Part shown: piece after piece, positions 8,385 through 17,768 of the stretch
Numbering within the stretch: the stretch's first letter is position 1
Layout of the letters: every line of letters begins with the position of its first letter
DNA from: Flammeovirga pacifica
GTDB taxonomy: Bacteria > Bacteroidota > Bacteroidia > Cytophagales > Flammeovirgaceae
Assembly (NCBI RefSeq): GCF_000807855.2
Contig: NZ_JRYR02000001.1
Coordinates: 2,352,368 to 2,416,367 of the forward strand
Reading direction: 5' to 3'
Length of the DNA stretch: 64,000 bases
Notes under the pieces: model-generated
What the model saw: the letters and a program-made list of their open reading frames with translations, nothing else
Database searches by the model: none
Told to the model about the DNA's origin: nothing
Program-made: the position numbers and the translations under genes

Positions 8385-10748
8385 ATGACTCCTAACAAAT
8401 TAAGAGATTACAACGATTATTCTAAATTTAAACCAAAGGAAATCAACAACTTAATAAGGAAACTAACTATAAGTTTAACCTTTCTTTGTTTAGTACAATT
8501 ACTCTTTTGGGGAATAATACATTTTTTATTCCCATATCCATTAAAAGTAAAATACGGTACTGTATTACTATCAAATAAAAATGAAGTTATTGGAGGTACA
8601 TTAAATCAAGAAGACAAATGGTGTCTCTATACTAGCATTGATGAAGTCGATCCATTCTTTCAACAAGCCATTATCCAAAAAGAAGATCGTTGGTTTTATT
8701 ATCACTTTGGAATTAATCCTATCGCAATTGGGAGAGCATTTTTTTATAATCTAACTTCTCAAAAAAGAGTATCTGGAGCATCTACAATCACAATGCAGGT
8801 GGTAAGACTTTTAGAACCTAAGGAGAGAACTTATTTTAATAAATTAAAGGAAGCTTTTAGAGCCTACCAATTGGAATGTACCTATAGTAAAGATGAAATA
8901 CTTGAAATTTATATCAATAGTATACCGTATGGAGGAAATATCGAAGGTATTAAAGCCGCTTCTGTACTATATCTTCAAAAAAATCCAGATGCGTTAAGTA
9001 CTGCAGAGAGTTGTCTTTTATCTATTATTCCTAACCGCCCTACATCATTAAATATTAAACACCATAATACAGTTTTAAAAAAAGAGAGAGACAAATGGAT
9101 TCAAAGGTATTTTGATGAAGGAATTATCACAGAAGAGGAAAAGATTTCTGCTATTTCTGAACCAATCAATCTAAAAAGAGTGAATATGCCTAGGGTCACT
9201 CCTCACCTTAATCGGTTACTTATTAATAAATATCCACTAGAAAAAGTGATTCACACCAATATTGATATAGCTATTCAATTAAAATCAAGTGATCTTGTTA
9301 ATAAATACTCAAAAAGACAGGCAAGTATTGGTATACATAATGCGGCTGCAATTATCATTAATAATAAAAATAATGAAGTCATTGCTTATATCGGATCACA
9401 AGATTTCGATGATAATCAAAATGCAGGTCAAATTGATGGTATTCAAGCATTAAGGTCTCCAGGTTCAACTTTAAAACCACTTATTTATGCTTTAGGTTTC
9501 GAAAATGGATTTCTCACTCCACAACTAAAAATTTTAGATGTACCTAAAGATTTTGGCACTTATAGTCCTTTAAATTATGATGAACAGTTTAATGGAGAAA
9601 TTACAACAACAGATGCGCTCAAACAATCTTTGAATATTCCCGCTGTGGCTATTTTAGAACAGTTGGGTACCCCTTTACTTATTGATCAATTAGAGAAAAT
9701 GGATTTTAAGAGTATTGGGCAACAAAAAAAACGATTAGGATTATCATTGGCTTTAGGTGGATGTGGGGTTTCATTAGATGAACTTACTCGACTCTACACT
9801 ACATTAGCTCACGAAGGAAAATATATACCAAATCAGTATATAAAAGAAGGAATCGATACATTAGGTACTACCGTCTTATCTAATGAAAGTACCTATATGA
9901 TTTATGAGATTCTTAGACAATTAAAACGACCTGACTTTCCTAATAACTATCAAAATAGTTACCATGCTCCACCAATTGCATGGAAAACAGGTACCTCTTA
10001 TGGTAGAAGAGATGCTTGGAGTGTAGGATATAATGAAGATTATACTGTTGGGGTTTGGTGTGGTAATTTTAATAATATTGGCGTGGCAGGTCTTACGGGA
10101 GCAGAAACAGCTACACCATTATTGTTCTCATTATTTCAGTCCCTTTATCAAGGAAATAATATAAACAAATGGGAATTTAATGTTCCTGATAACTTATTCG
10201 AAAGGAGTGTCTGTGCTACGTCAGGTAAAGTTCCCAATTACTTTTGTGATCATACAATAGAAGATTGGTATATACCTCTCGTTTCTCATTCAGAAAAATG
10301 TACTCATTTAAAAACCTATTTTGTCAACTTGGAGGCAACAATGTATTATTGTCATGATTGTTTACCTAAACAAGGGGGTTATATCAAGAAACAATATGGA
10401 AATCCCCCGGTCGAATTAGTTTCTTTTAATTTAGATAATAATATACCGTTTAATTCACCTCCAGAACATAACCCAAAATGTAAAACATTACTTTCTGGAA
10501 AAGCACCAAAAATTGTATCCCCTATTGATGGTAGGAAATATTATATCCTAGATCATACTACTCAATTGGAGTTAAAAGCTCACATTGGACCTGATGTATC
10601 TTATATTTATTGGTATGTGAATGATCAATTTGTACAAAAAATTGAAAGAGGTCAAACATTATTTCATAACTTTAGTTATGGTCAGAACAAAATATCATGT
10701 ACTGATGATAAGGGAAGAAACACTGAGATTTATATATTTGTTGAATAA
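8385..10748 (+). CDS. pbpC: Penicillin-binding protein 1C (glycosyltransferase/transpeptidase)
   Basis: Class A peptidoglycan synthase of 787 aa, anchored by one membrane helix at residues 26-50. The glycosyltransferase domain shows IIQKEDRWFYYHFGINP with Glu100 and SGASTITMQVVRLL. The transpeptidase domain has SPGSTLKP (Ser361, Lys364), SLN at 415-417 and KTGTS at 534-538, so all catalytic motifs are intact. After it comes a C-terminal region (about 610-787) with a CX..C-rich stretch and a BiPBP_C-like domain, which identifies the 1C type. It polymerises and cross-links lipid II at the outer face of the inner membrane. No MG2-type alpha-2-macroglobulin gene (the usual partner of pbpC) is adjacent. 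Confidence 0.92.
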   Translation: MTPNKLRDYNDYSKFKPKEINNLIRKLTISLTFLCLVQLLFWGIIHFLFPYPLKVKYGTVLLSNKNEVIGGTLNQEDKWCLYTSIDEVDPFFQQAIIQKEDRWFYYHFGINPIAIGRAFFYNLTSQKRVSGASTITMQVVRLLEPKERTYFNKLKEAFRAYQLECTYSKDEILEIYINSIPYGGNIEGIKAASVLYLQKNPDALSTAESCLLSIIPNRPTSLNIKHHNTVLKKERDKWIQRYFDEGIITEEEKISAISEPINLKRVNMPRVTPHLNRLLINKYPLEKVIHTNIDIAIQLKSSDLVNKYSKRQASIGIHNAAAIIINNKNNEVIAYIGSQDFDDNQNAGQIDGIQALRSPGSTLKPLIYALGFENGFLTPQLKILDVPKDFGTYSPLNYDEQFNGEITTTDALKQSLNIPAVAILEQLGTPLLIDQLEKMDFKSIGQQKKRLGLSLALGGCGVSLDELTRLYTTLAHEGKYIPNQYIKEGIDTLGTTVLSNESTYMIYEILRQLKRPDFPNNYQNSYHAPPIAWKTGTSYGRRDAWSVGYNEDYTVGVWCGNFNNIGVAGLTGAETATPLLFSLFQSLYQGNNINKWEFNVPDNLFERSVCATSGKVPNYFCDHTIEDWYIPLVSHSEKCTHLKTYFVNLEATMYYCHDCLPKQGGYIKKQYGNPPVELVSFNLDNNIPFNSPPEHNPKCKTLLSGKAPKIVSPIDGRKYYILDHTTQLELKAHIGPDVSYIYWYVNDQFVQKIERGQTLFHNFSYGQNKISCTDDKGRNTEIYIFVE

Positions 10749-10794
10749 TCAGTAGACACCCTACTTTTTTAGTTAATTACTTCAAACAATTAAA

Positions 10795-12627
10795 ATGATA
10801 GAACTTGCCTCATTAATTGGGCTTGGATTTTTTGCACAATGGCTTGGTTGGAAAATCAAAGTGCCCGCAATTCTTCCCTTAATCCTTGTAGGATTAATCG
10901 TAGGTCCTTTTTCTACATTTTTTACTCTTGATGGTGAAAAATTCATAGATGGGGATAAAATTTTTCATGGTGAACTGTTATTTGATGTAGTGAACCTTTC
11001 TGTAGGCTTAATTCTTTTTGAAGGTGGACTTACCTTAAAATTAAAAGAAACTAAAAATATTGGTAATGTTATCTGGCGATTATTAATATTCGGTACTATC
11101 ATCACTTTAATTGGTGGTGCTATAGCTACTCATTACATCATGGGTTTCAGCTATAGAATAGCATTACTATTCGGAGCCTTAATAATTGTCTCTGGCCCTA
11201 CAGTGGTTGGTCCCTTACTTAGAAATATTAAACCCAACCGAAAAATTAATACCATCCTTAAATGGGAAGGAATATTAATAGACCCAATTGGAGCTTTAGT
11301 AGCAATTCTAATTTTTGATTTCATTTTATCAGGACATAGCAATGAGCTTTTCACTCTGTTTGCTTTAAAAGGATTCTTGTTTTTAACCTTATCAGGATTA
11401 TTCACTGGAGGTATCGCTGCATTCATTACTGTTAGAATGCTAAAAAATAAAGCTTTACTTCCCGATCACCTTAAAAATACGGTGATATTAGGAGCTGTTA
11501 TTGGCACATTCGGATTTTCAGATGTCTTACATGAGGAATCGGGATTGTTAGCAGTCACTATTTATGGGATGATCATTGGTAATTCCAAAATAGCGAATTT
11601 AAAATCTCTCATGCACTTCAAAGAGGATGTTACCTTAATTCTAATATCATTCCTGTTTGTCATGCTTTCTTCTAGAATGGATATCAATGATTTGATGGCT
11701 CTTGCTAATGGAAAAAGTATTTTATTATTCATTGTAATCATTTATATCATTCGTCCATTAGTGGTCTTATTTAGTACAATAGGTACCAATTTATCATGGA
11801 AAGAGAGGTTCTTTATTTCTTACATTTCTCCAAGAGGAATTGTTGCTGCAGGTGTTGCTTCATTGTTTACTTTAAAACTTACTTCTGGAAGTGCCCCAAT
11901 TACTGATATTCAAGTTGAGGAAGCGAAGATGTTGCTTCCACTTACTTTCATGATCATTATCGGAACAGTTGTTATTCAAGGTTTAACTGCTAAACCATTA
12001 GCAAAAGCATTGAATGTATTGAGAAAAGAACCAAATGGAATTTTGTTCTTAGGTGCAAGTGAAGTCGGTTTATTCATCGCAAAAATTCTTCATCGCTATA
12101 AGATTCCTGTGCTAATGTCTGATACTTCTGAACAAAATATAAAAGAAGCCAAAAGACATGGTATCACCACTTATGAAGGAAGTATTCTTTCTGAGGGTGC
12201 ATTAGAAGAAGTTGATTTCTCTAAGTATGGACAACTTTTTTCTACAACATCCAACAATGAAATCAATATTCTAGGTAATAGGACCGTTTCTTCTGAGTTA
12301 GGAATGAATAAAGTCTTCCGATTAGCTTCTAAATTAGAAGTTGAAACCAACGCTTTACAAAAGCCACAACACCTATTATTTCAAGGGAAATATGATTTCA
12401 TTGGACTCACGAATCTTATAAGGCGTAAACATATTATAAAGATTGTTAAATCAAGTCAGTATTATGACAAAGAGGAATCCTTTCAATTGTTATCGACGTT
12501 TGATTTGCCAATATTTATAATTCATTCTAATCGAAGAGTGACCCCTATCACCGATTCTTTAGACGAAATAAACGAGGAAGATGAAATAGTTTACTTAGAG
12601 TTTAAAGATGTAAAAAAAGGTAGTTAA
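10795..12627 (+). CDS. CPA1-type cation:proton antiporter with C-terminal TrkA-N-like domain
   Basis: A 610-aa protein with about 12 membrane helices up to residue 400, of the NhaP/CPA1 sodium-proton antiporter family. Conserved-looking features are LPLILVGLIVGP near the N-terminus, LFEGGLTL, GPTVVGPLLRNI with GILIDPIGALVA, and SPRGIVAAGVASLF. After the membrane part, GILFLGASEVGLFIAKIL (about residue 415) starts a Rossmann-like TrkA-N nucleotide-binding domain, so activity may respond to a cytoplasmic nucleotide. The exported ion (Na+, K+ or Li+) cannot be read. It follows pbpC by 46 nt and may be read through from it. Confidence 0.87.
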   Translation: MIELASLIGLGFFAQWLGWKIKVPAILPLILVGLIVGPFSTFFTLDGEKFIDGDKIFHGELLFDVVNLSVGLILFEGGLTLKLKETKNIGNVIWRLLIFGTIITLIGGAIATHYIMGFSYRIALLFGALIIVSGPTVVGPLLRNIKPNRKINTILKWEGILIDPIGALVAILIFDFILSGHSNELFTLFALKGFLFLTLSGLFTGGIAAFITVRMLKNKALLPDHLKNTVILGAVIGTFGFSDVLHEESGLLAVTIYGMIIGNSKIANLKSLMHFKEDVTLILISFLFVMLSSRMDINDLMALANGKSILLFIVIIYIIRPLVVLFSTIGTNLSWKERFFISYISPRGIVAAGVASLFTLKLTSGSAPITDIQVEEAKMLLPLTFMIIIGTVVIQGLTAKPLAKALNVLRKEPNGILFLGASEVGLFIAKILHRYKIPVLMSDTSEQNIKEAKRHGITTYEGSILSEGALEEVDFSKYGQLFSTTSNNEINILGNRTVSSELGMNKVFRLASKLEVETNALQKPQHLLFQGKYDFIGLTNLIRRKHIIKIVKSSQYYDKEESFQLLSTFDLPIFIIHSNRRVTPITDSLDEINEEDEIVYLEFKDVKKGS

Positions 12628-12639
12628 GGTTAATTAAAG

Positions 12640-12662
12640 TGAAATTATTTTGAATAATTTCA
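12640..12662 (+). terminator. Terminator-like hairpin after antiporter gene
   Basis: Ten-bp perfect stem, TGAAATTATT with AATAATTTCA, and a 3-nt loop, 12 nt after the stop codon. It is AT-only in most pairs and lacks a clear T-run, so it would be a weak terminator. Confidence 0.4.
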
Positions 12663-12693
12663 TAGGCTAAGTATATATGCAAACAAACTACAC

Positions 12694-12716
12694 ATCTAAC
12701 TTATTATCAGTTAGAT
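12694..12716. promoter_or_regulatory. Inverted repeat 17 nt before coaX
   Basis: ATCTAACT (12694-12701) and AGTTAGAT (12709-12716) form a perfect 8-bp inverted repeat with a 7-nt loop, ending 17 nt before the coaX ATG. It could be an operator or an RNA hairpin in the leader. Confidence 0.4.
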
Positions 12717-12733
12717 AGATATAAATAATAATA

Positions 12734-13465
12734 ATGTTCAAAAGGGTTTCTATTGACATAGGGAATAGCTTAATGAAAGTGGGCTTTTTCAAAGACAACG
12801 AATTAGAAAAGGTAAGTGTCTTTGAAGATAGCGTTAAACTTATTCAAGCATTAATCGATTACTCTTGTGAATGGATTGGGTTAGCAAATGTCGGGCATTT
12901 AGATGCTACTTTACTTAACCACCTTAAAGAACAATTTAAAGTTTTGGAAATTAATTCCTCTACTATTTTCCCATTTGATATTCAATATGGTACTCCTAAT
13001 ACTTTAGGAGTAGATAGAATTGCTGCGGTTGCCGCTGCTAGAGAAATTTTTCCTAAGAAAACATGTTTGGTCATTGATATAGGAACTTGTGTTACCTATG
13101 ACTTAATAACAAAAGATAATGTATACCTTGGCGGAGGTATCTCCCCAGGAATTCATCTTAGGTTAAAAGCGATGAATACTTTTACAGCTAATCTTCCTTT
13201 AATTGAGGAAGTGGATTTTGAACAAGATTTGGTAGGTAACTCCACTTATTCTTGTATGATGTCCGGGGCTGTAAATGGACTTTTAGCTGAAATTGAAGGT
13301 ACAATTCAACAATATCAAAGAAAATTTGATGGAATTGTCACATTGTTCTGCGGTGGGATGGCAAATACTTTTGAATCTAAATTAAATTCAAGCATCTTTG
13401 CTGACCGAAATCTGGTTCTCAAAGGAATCGATAGTATTCTGAGATTACATGTACAAACAAATTAA
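12734..13465 (+). CDS. coaX: Type III pantothenate kinase
   Basis: A 243-aa cytoplasmic enzyme of the ASKHA fold that phosphorylates pantothenate, the first step of coenzyme A synthesis. The phosphate motif appears as SIDIGNSLMKVGFF at residues 5-18, GTPNTLGVDRIAAVAAA supplies the pantothenate-binding region, and LVIDIGTCVTYDLI plus YLGGGISPG are the second nucleotide motif and the conserved glycine loop. Length is normal for CoaX. The stop overlaps the next gene by 17 nt, indicating translational coupling with an outer-membrane protein, an arrangement whose logic is not obvious from CoA synthesis. Confidence 0.93.
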   Translation: MFKRVSIDIGNSLMKVGFFKDNELEKVSVFEDSVKLIQALIDYSCEWIGLANVGHLDATLLNHLKEQFKVLEINSSTIFPFDIQYGTPNTLGVDRIAAVAAAREIFPKKTCLVIDIGTCVTYDLITKDNVYLGGGISPGIHLRLKAMNTFTANLPLIEEVDFEQDLVGNSTYSCMMSGAVNGLLAEIEGTIQQYQRKFDGIVTLFCGGMANTFESKLNSSIFADRNLVLKGIDSILRLHVQTN

Positions 13466-14744
13466 TAATATCATTTTAAGCTGCCTTGTGTTGATCACTT
13501 TTGGATCTTCAGTATATGCTCAACAAGGCAACGCTCCTTTTACCGCAATAGGAGTCGGAAACCCCGTACAATCTGCTTCGGCAAGAAATCAAGGTATGGG
13601 TTATACAGGTGTTGGTTTAGCAAGTTATGGTCATTCCAACTTATTAAACCCTGCTACTTTAACTTATAATAATCTTACATTATTTGAGGCAGGAATGTAT
13701 GCAGAGCAAAGAGACCTCTATTCTGAAAGTCAAAGCCAACAAGATTATGGTGGAGGATTAAGCTACATGACTTTCGCTTTCCCCGTAAGTCGTAAATGGT
13801 CTATGGGTCTTGGGTTTAAACCTTACAGTGTTGTTAGTTATAAATTCTATCAAACAGATACATTATACGCTCCTTCTAATGGAGGGAATATACCATCTGG
13901 ATTCTATGGAATAAATAATGAAGGTAAAGGTGGTATTAACCAAGTTTACTTTAGCAATGCTTTTCAAATGACAAAGTGGTTATCACTAGGTTTAGAGTTA
14001 GCATATAATGTTGGCGTAATTGAAAAGGTCACTAAAACAGAGCTTTTAAATAACTCTTCTGATTTCATCTCTGCTAGAGGTGTTAGATTAAATTACAGAG
14101 GATTAATGTATAAGCCTGGTATATATATATCAAAACATTTTGGTCCTAAAGATAAAGGGAGCCGTATCAACTTTGGTGGTACGTACACCTTTCAACAACA
14201 AGTGGGGGTAAAACGTCTAGAAGATATCCAAACAAGATCAACATCAGATTTAATCTTAAATCGTGATACTATTATTGTTGATGATTCTCAGTACGCAACA
14301 TTCCCTACAGAATTAGCTTTAGGATTTAGTTACGAAATTGTAGGAAAAATGGCTATTGCTGTAGATTATACAAAGCAAAGTTGGTCAGAATTTGAAGACT
14401 ACAATGGCTCAAAAGGACTTTATGATGCTTTCAGGTTAGGAGTAGGTATAGAATATACTCCAGATTATTTTTCTGCTTCAAGCTACTGGAAACGTCTTAC
14501 TTGGAGAGGTGGTTTTAGATACGGTGAAACCCCTTACCAAATATATGATCAAAAAATTAAAGAATATGTCGTGACAGCCGGTATTGAATTTCCTATGGGA
14601 TTTTCTTCATTGGCAGTATCAGGAGAGTATGGTTGGATGAGGTCAGACATTCAGAATGCCACTACTTTTGAAGATCGTCATTACAGGTTAAATATAGGTG
14701 TTACAATCAATGATCGCTGGTTCGTAAGGCGACGAATCAACTAA
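13449..14744 (+). CDS. Outer-membrane beta-barrel protein, FadL/OmpP1-like
   Basis: A 431-aa protein with a signal peptide (residues 1-25, ending SVYAQ). It begins the mature part with SASARNQGMGYTGVGLASYGHSNLLNPA, a pattern seen at the start of FadL/OmpP1-type barrels of Bacteroidota, and continues with amphipathic strands such as KWSMGLGFKPYSVVSY and ALGFSYEIVGKMAIAVDYT. It ends in aromatic and basic residues (DRWFVRRRIN). It overlaps coaX by 17 nt and is 17 nt before a TPR protein gene, so the three are one operon. The transported or bound substrate is unknown. Confidence 0.75.
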   Translation: MYKQINNIILSCLVLITFGSSVYAQQGNAPFTAIGVGNPVQSASARNQGMGYTGVGLASYGHSNLLNPATLTYNNLTLFEAGMYAEQRDLYSESQSQQDYGGGLSYMTFAFPVSRKWSMGLGFKPYSVVSYKFYQTDTLYAPSNGGNIPSGFYGINNEGKGGINQVYFSNAFQMTKWLSLGLELAYNVGVIEKVTKTELLNNSSDFISARGVRLNYRGLMYKPGIYISKHFGPKDKGSRINFGGTYTFQQQVGVKRLEDIQTRSTSDLILNRDTIIVDDSQYATFPTELALGFSYEIVGKMAIAVDYTKQSWSEFEDYNGSKGLYDAFRLGVGIEYTPDYFSASSYWKRLTWRGGFRYGETPYQIYDQKIKEYVVTAGIEFPMGFSSLAVSGEYGWMRSDIQNATTFEDRHYRLNIGVTINDRWFVRRRIN

Positions 14745-14761
14745 TCAATCGAATTTCAAGT

Positions 14762-16417
14762 ATGAATAAGTTAGCAACTTTTCTATTAGGTTTCTTGCTA
14801 GTTGCAAGTTTTGCAAATGCACAAGAAGAAGCAGCCGAGTCTAAGGACAATGGCTTAGAAGAAAAAGAAGCTGCCGATGGTAGCGTAAAAAAAGGATGTG
14901 ACCAAAGAGGTTACTGTTGGGGTGAAAATGTTGAAGAGGCAAAGTCGAAATACACTTTCTTCTCAGACAACATGAAAGCGAAAAACTATAGTCAAGAGAC
15001 TTTAGATGCTTTCGATTACTTATATACTAATGCTCCATACGTTCATAAAAACTTATATATTTATGGATTAAAACTTTACAAAGCACTTGTTACTGCGGAA
15101 ACAAAGAAAAAAGATGCTGCTGATAAAGATCTAATCGTTAAGTATGAAGATAAGGTTTTAGAACTTTATGACAATAGAGGTAGATACTTTGGCCAAGCTG
15201 ATAAATGGGAATCTGAAAAAGGTAAATACCTTTACAAATACCACAAAGATCGTCCAGATTTCAACGATAAATTACCTGAATACTATGCTTTCTACAATAA
15301 ATTAGCAAAGAGAGACGGTGAAAATACTGATGACACAAACATGTCAGCTTATGTTGCAATCGTAGCAAAACTACACGTTGCATACAAAAAAGCTAACCAA
15401 GGATTCTCTAAAGATCCTAACACGAAAAAACAAAAGTCAGCTATTTTAACAGCAAACTCAGTTATTGAAAATGCTGATGGAAAATATACTGATGTTCAGG
15501 TTAAAGAATATACTGCTAAGAAAGCTGCTGCTGAGAAAAAGTTAGAAGAATTAGAAGCTAACTTCGAAGCAAATGATCCTAATTTCAAAAAATACAAGTC
15601 TTTCAACGAAGATTGGTTAATGGATGAATATGATTTCATTTCTGATATCGCAGGTAAAAACATCGAAAAAGCTGAAAAAGCTAAAGATGAAAGAGAATTG
15701 AAATCTTGGAACCGTATTCAAACTATGGCTGATAAGTACATCATGGGTATGTTAAATATCGATTGTGACTTCATCAACGAAAAGTTAGGTCCAAAATTCA
15801 AAGCGAATCCAGAAGATCTTGGTGTTGCTAAGAAAATCTTCGGATATTCAATCCGTAAAAAATGTACTGATGGACCATTATTCTTAGACGCTGCTTTAGT
15901 TGTTTATGAAGCTGATCCTCAAGCTGCAATGGCAAATGTAATTTCTGGTCAATACATCAAAAGAGATGATATCGACAAAGCAATCGAATGGAAAACTAAA
16001 GCAATTGAATTATATGCTGAAGATCCTTCGAAACAAGCAGAAACATCTATCGATATTGCAAAGCTTTACAATAAAAAAGGTTTAAAAGCACAAGCTCGTG
16101 CTCAAGCTTTTAAAGCTGTTGAGTATGATGCAAATATTGCTTCTGAAGCTTATACTTTCGTAGGAGACCTTTATATCACTTCATTCAAACAATGTTTTGA
16201 TTCTTCTGAAGATAAAGTTCACGAAAGAGCATGTTACCTTGCTGCATATGATATGTACCAAAAAGCGGGTAACTCTTCTAAAATGGCACAAGCTGCTAAG
16301 CAATTCCCTACTAAAACTGATGTATTTACATTAGCTGCTAAGGGATACAAAGAAGGAGCAAAAATGAACGTTGGCTGTTGGATTGGTGGTAGCACCACTA
16401 TTCGTTTAGCTAAATAA
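14762..16417 (+). CDS. Exported TPR-type helical repeat protein
   Basis: A 551-aa protein with a signal peptide (residues 1-20, ending FANAQ). It is Lys-, Ala- and Glu-rich and helical. Degenerate TPR-like repeats can be seen in the second half, for example IDKAIEWKTKAIELYAEDP and DIAKLYNKKGLKAQARAQAFKAVEYD. It has Cys residues near the start (KKGCDQRGYCWG) and at the end (NVGCWIGGSTTIR). The codon use is more GC-rich than its neighbours in many positions, suggesting high expression. It is the last gene of the coaX-OMP-TPR operon and is followed by a strong terminator. It probably acts in the periplasm as a scaffold; no partner is proven. Confidence 0.75.
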   Translation: MNKLATFLLGFLLVASFANAQEEAAESKDNGLEEKEAADGSVKKGCDQRGYCWGENVEEAKSKYTFFSDNMKAKNYSQETLDAFDYLYTNAPYVHKNLYIYGLKLYKALVTAETKKKDAADKDLIVKYEDKVLELYDNRGRYFGQADKWESEKGKYLYKYHKDRPDFNDKLPEYYAFYNKLAKRDGENTDDTNMSAYVAIVAKLHVAYKKANQGFSKDPNTKKQKSAILTANSVIENADGKYTDVQVKEYTAKKAAAEKKLEELEANFEANDPNFKKYKSFNEDWLMDEYDFISDIAGKNIEKAEKAKDERELKSWNRIQTMADKYIMGMLNIDCDFINEKLGPKFKANPEDLGVAKKIFGYSIRKKCTDGPLFLDAALVVYEADPQAAMANVISGQYIKRDDIDKAIEWKTKAIELYAEDPSKQAETSIDIAKLYNKKGLKAQARAQAFKAVEYDANIASEAYTFVGDLYITSFKQCFDSSEDKVHERACYLAAYDMYQKAGNSSKMAQAAKQFPTKTDVFTLAAKGYKEGAKMNVGCWIGGSTTIRLAK

Positions 16418-16438
16418 TTAAGCTACATATATTATATT

Positions 16439-16472
16439 AGCCTCATACATTAAATGTATGAGGCTTTTTTTT
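16439..16472 (+). terminator. Strong terminator of the coaX operon
   Basis: Perfect 13-bp stem (16439-16451 with 16453-16465) around a single unpaired base in the drawn form, in practice with a small loop, followed by a run of T. It lies 22 nt after the TPR gene. Confidence 0.9.
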
Positions 16473-16490
16473 ATACACAACTTTTTTGAA

Positions 16491-17633
16491 ATGAATAATA
16501 ACTTACTTTTAATCATCTTCTGTATTTTCTTTATTTCTTGTGGACAACAATCCGATAAGGTAAATGTAAACTGGAAAATTAAATTAAATACTCCCGTTAA
16601 TTCAGATGTTTACATCACAGGTAATCAACCCTTCTTAGGAGGGTGGAGCCCCAATAAAGTGAAATTAGAAAAGGTAGATGATTTACACTACCAATTCTCT
16701 AAAGAGCTCGATCCTAAGCAACTCATAGAATATAAATTCACTTTGGGAGATTGGAAATTTCAAGCAGCTGATAAAAATGGCAAAGAATGGGGTAACCTCG
16801 AATTTGAATCTCCATTATCTGATACAACTATTCATGTAGAAATTAGCAATTGGACAGACGGCAGCACACCTAAAATAAGTGGGCAAATTACTGGAGATGT
16901 TGAATACTTTAAAGACTTCAAAATCGAAGGCTTATTAAATAGAGATATCATTGTTTGGCTCCCACCCTCATATAAGCGAAATAAAAGACAAAAATACCCT
17001 GTGCTATATATGCATGATGGTCAAAATACTATTGATCCTAAGACCAGTTCTTTTGGAGTGGATTGGCAAGTAGATGAAACAGTCACTCAGCTTGTAGAAG
17101 ATAATCTACTACAAGAAATAATTATCGTAGGTGTTTATTGTACTGATGACAGGTCTGATGATTATGGAGATACTAAGAAGGGGAAATTATACCGTAAAGC
17201 TTTCGCTACTGAACTTAAAAAATTAATTGACACAAATTACCGTACAGTTCCTGAAAAGGAAAATACAATAGTTGCAGGCTCTTCTATGGGTGGACTAGTT
17301 AGTTTTATGTTAGCTTGGGAATATCCAGAAGTGTATGGTGGAGCAATTTGTATGTCTCCTGCTTTTAAATACGAAGACTTCGATTACATTGATATCATTA
17401 AAAATGATCCTAAAAAAGAAGTTGTTTTTTATATCGATAATGGTGGTAAAGGTGTTGATAAAATTCTTCAACCCGGGGTAGATAAAATGATCTCTCATTT
17501 AAAATCAATTGGTTTTACAATGGATAAGAATTTATTTTTAGTAGAAGATAAAACTGCTAAACATTCTGAAGGGGATTGGGCTAAAAGATTTCCAAATGCC
17601 ATTCAACTCTATTTTGGAAAAAAAGATATTTAA
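16491..17633 (+). CDS. Lipoprotein esterase with N-terminal CBM20-like domain
   Basis: A 380-aa protein. The start is taken at the ATG at 16491, because the earlier ATG at 16458 lies inside the upstream terminator; the chosen start gives a lipoprotein signal with Cys17 (FFISCGQQ). Residues 25-120 look like a starch-binding CBM20 domain: DVYITGNQPFLGGWSPNKV and KQLIEYKFTLGDWKF. Residues 140-380 are an esterase D-type alpha/beta hydrolase with YPVLYMHDGQNT, nucleophile GSSMG (Ser265) and His358 in AKHSEGDW; Asp316 may complete the triad. It could be a surface or periplasmic esterase acting on a polysaccharide-linked ester; the substrate is not known. Confidence 0.82.
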   Translation: MNNNLLLIIFCIFFISCGQQSDKVNVNWKIKLNTPVNSDVYITGNQPFLGGWSPNKVKLEKVDDLHYQFSKELDPKQLIEYKFTLGDWKFQAADKNGKEWGNLEFESPLSDTTIHVEISNWTDGSTPKISGQITGDVEYFKDFKIEGLLNRDIIVWLPPSYKRNKRQKYPVLYMHDGQNTIDPKTSSFGVDWQVDETVTQLVEDNLLQEIIIVGVYCTDDRSDDYGDTKKGKLYRKAFATELKKLIDTNYRTVPEKENTIVAGSSMGGLVSFMLAWEYPEVYGGAICMSPAFKYEDFDYIDIIKNDPKKEVVFYIDNGGKGVDKILQPGVDKMISHLKSIGFTMDKNLFLVEDKTAKHSEGDWAKRFPNAIQLYFGKKDI

Positions 17634-17768
17634 TGTTAAACATCTAAAAAATAGAAAGTTAGTAGTATCATCTTTTGTTATTTTGCGTAAAACTAAATAT
17701 AATACGGATATAAGTTTCAATTAACATTATACCAGCAATTATCACAAACTAAAATTCTACTAAACTTT

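Noticed and set aside
16458-16490. Upstream ATG as start of the esterase gene
   Set aside because: It falls inside the stem of the previous gene's terminator, and the later ATG gives a normal lipoprotein signal.
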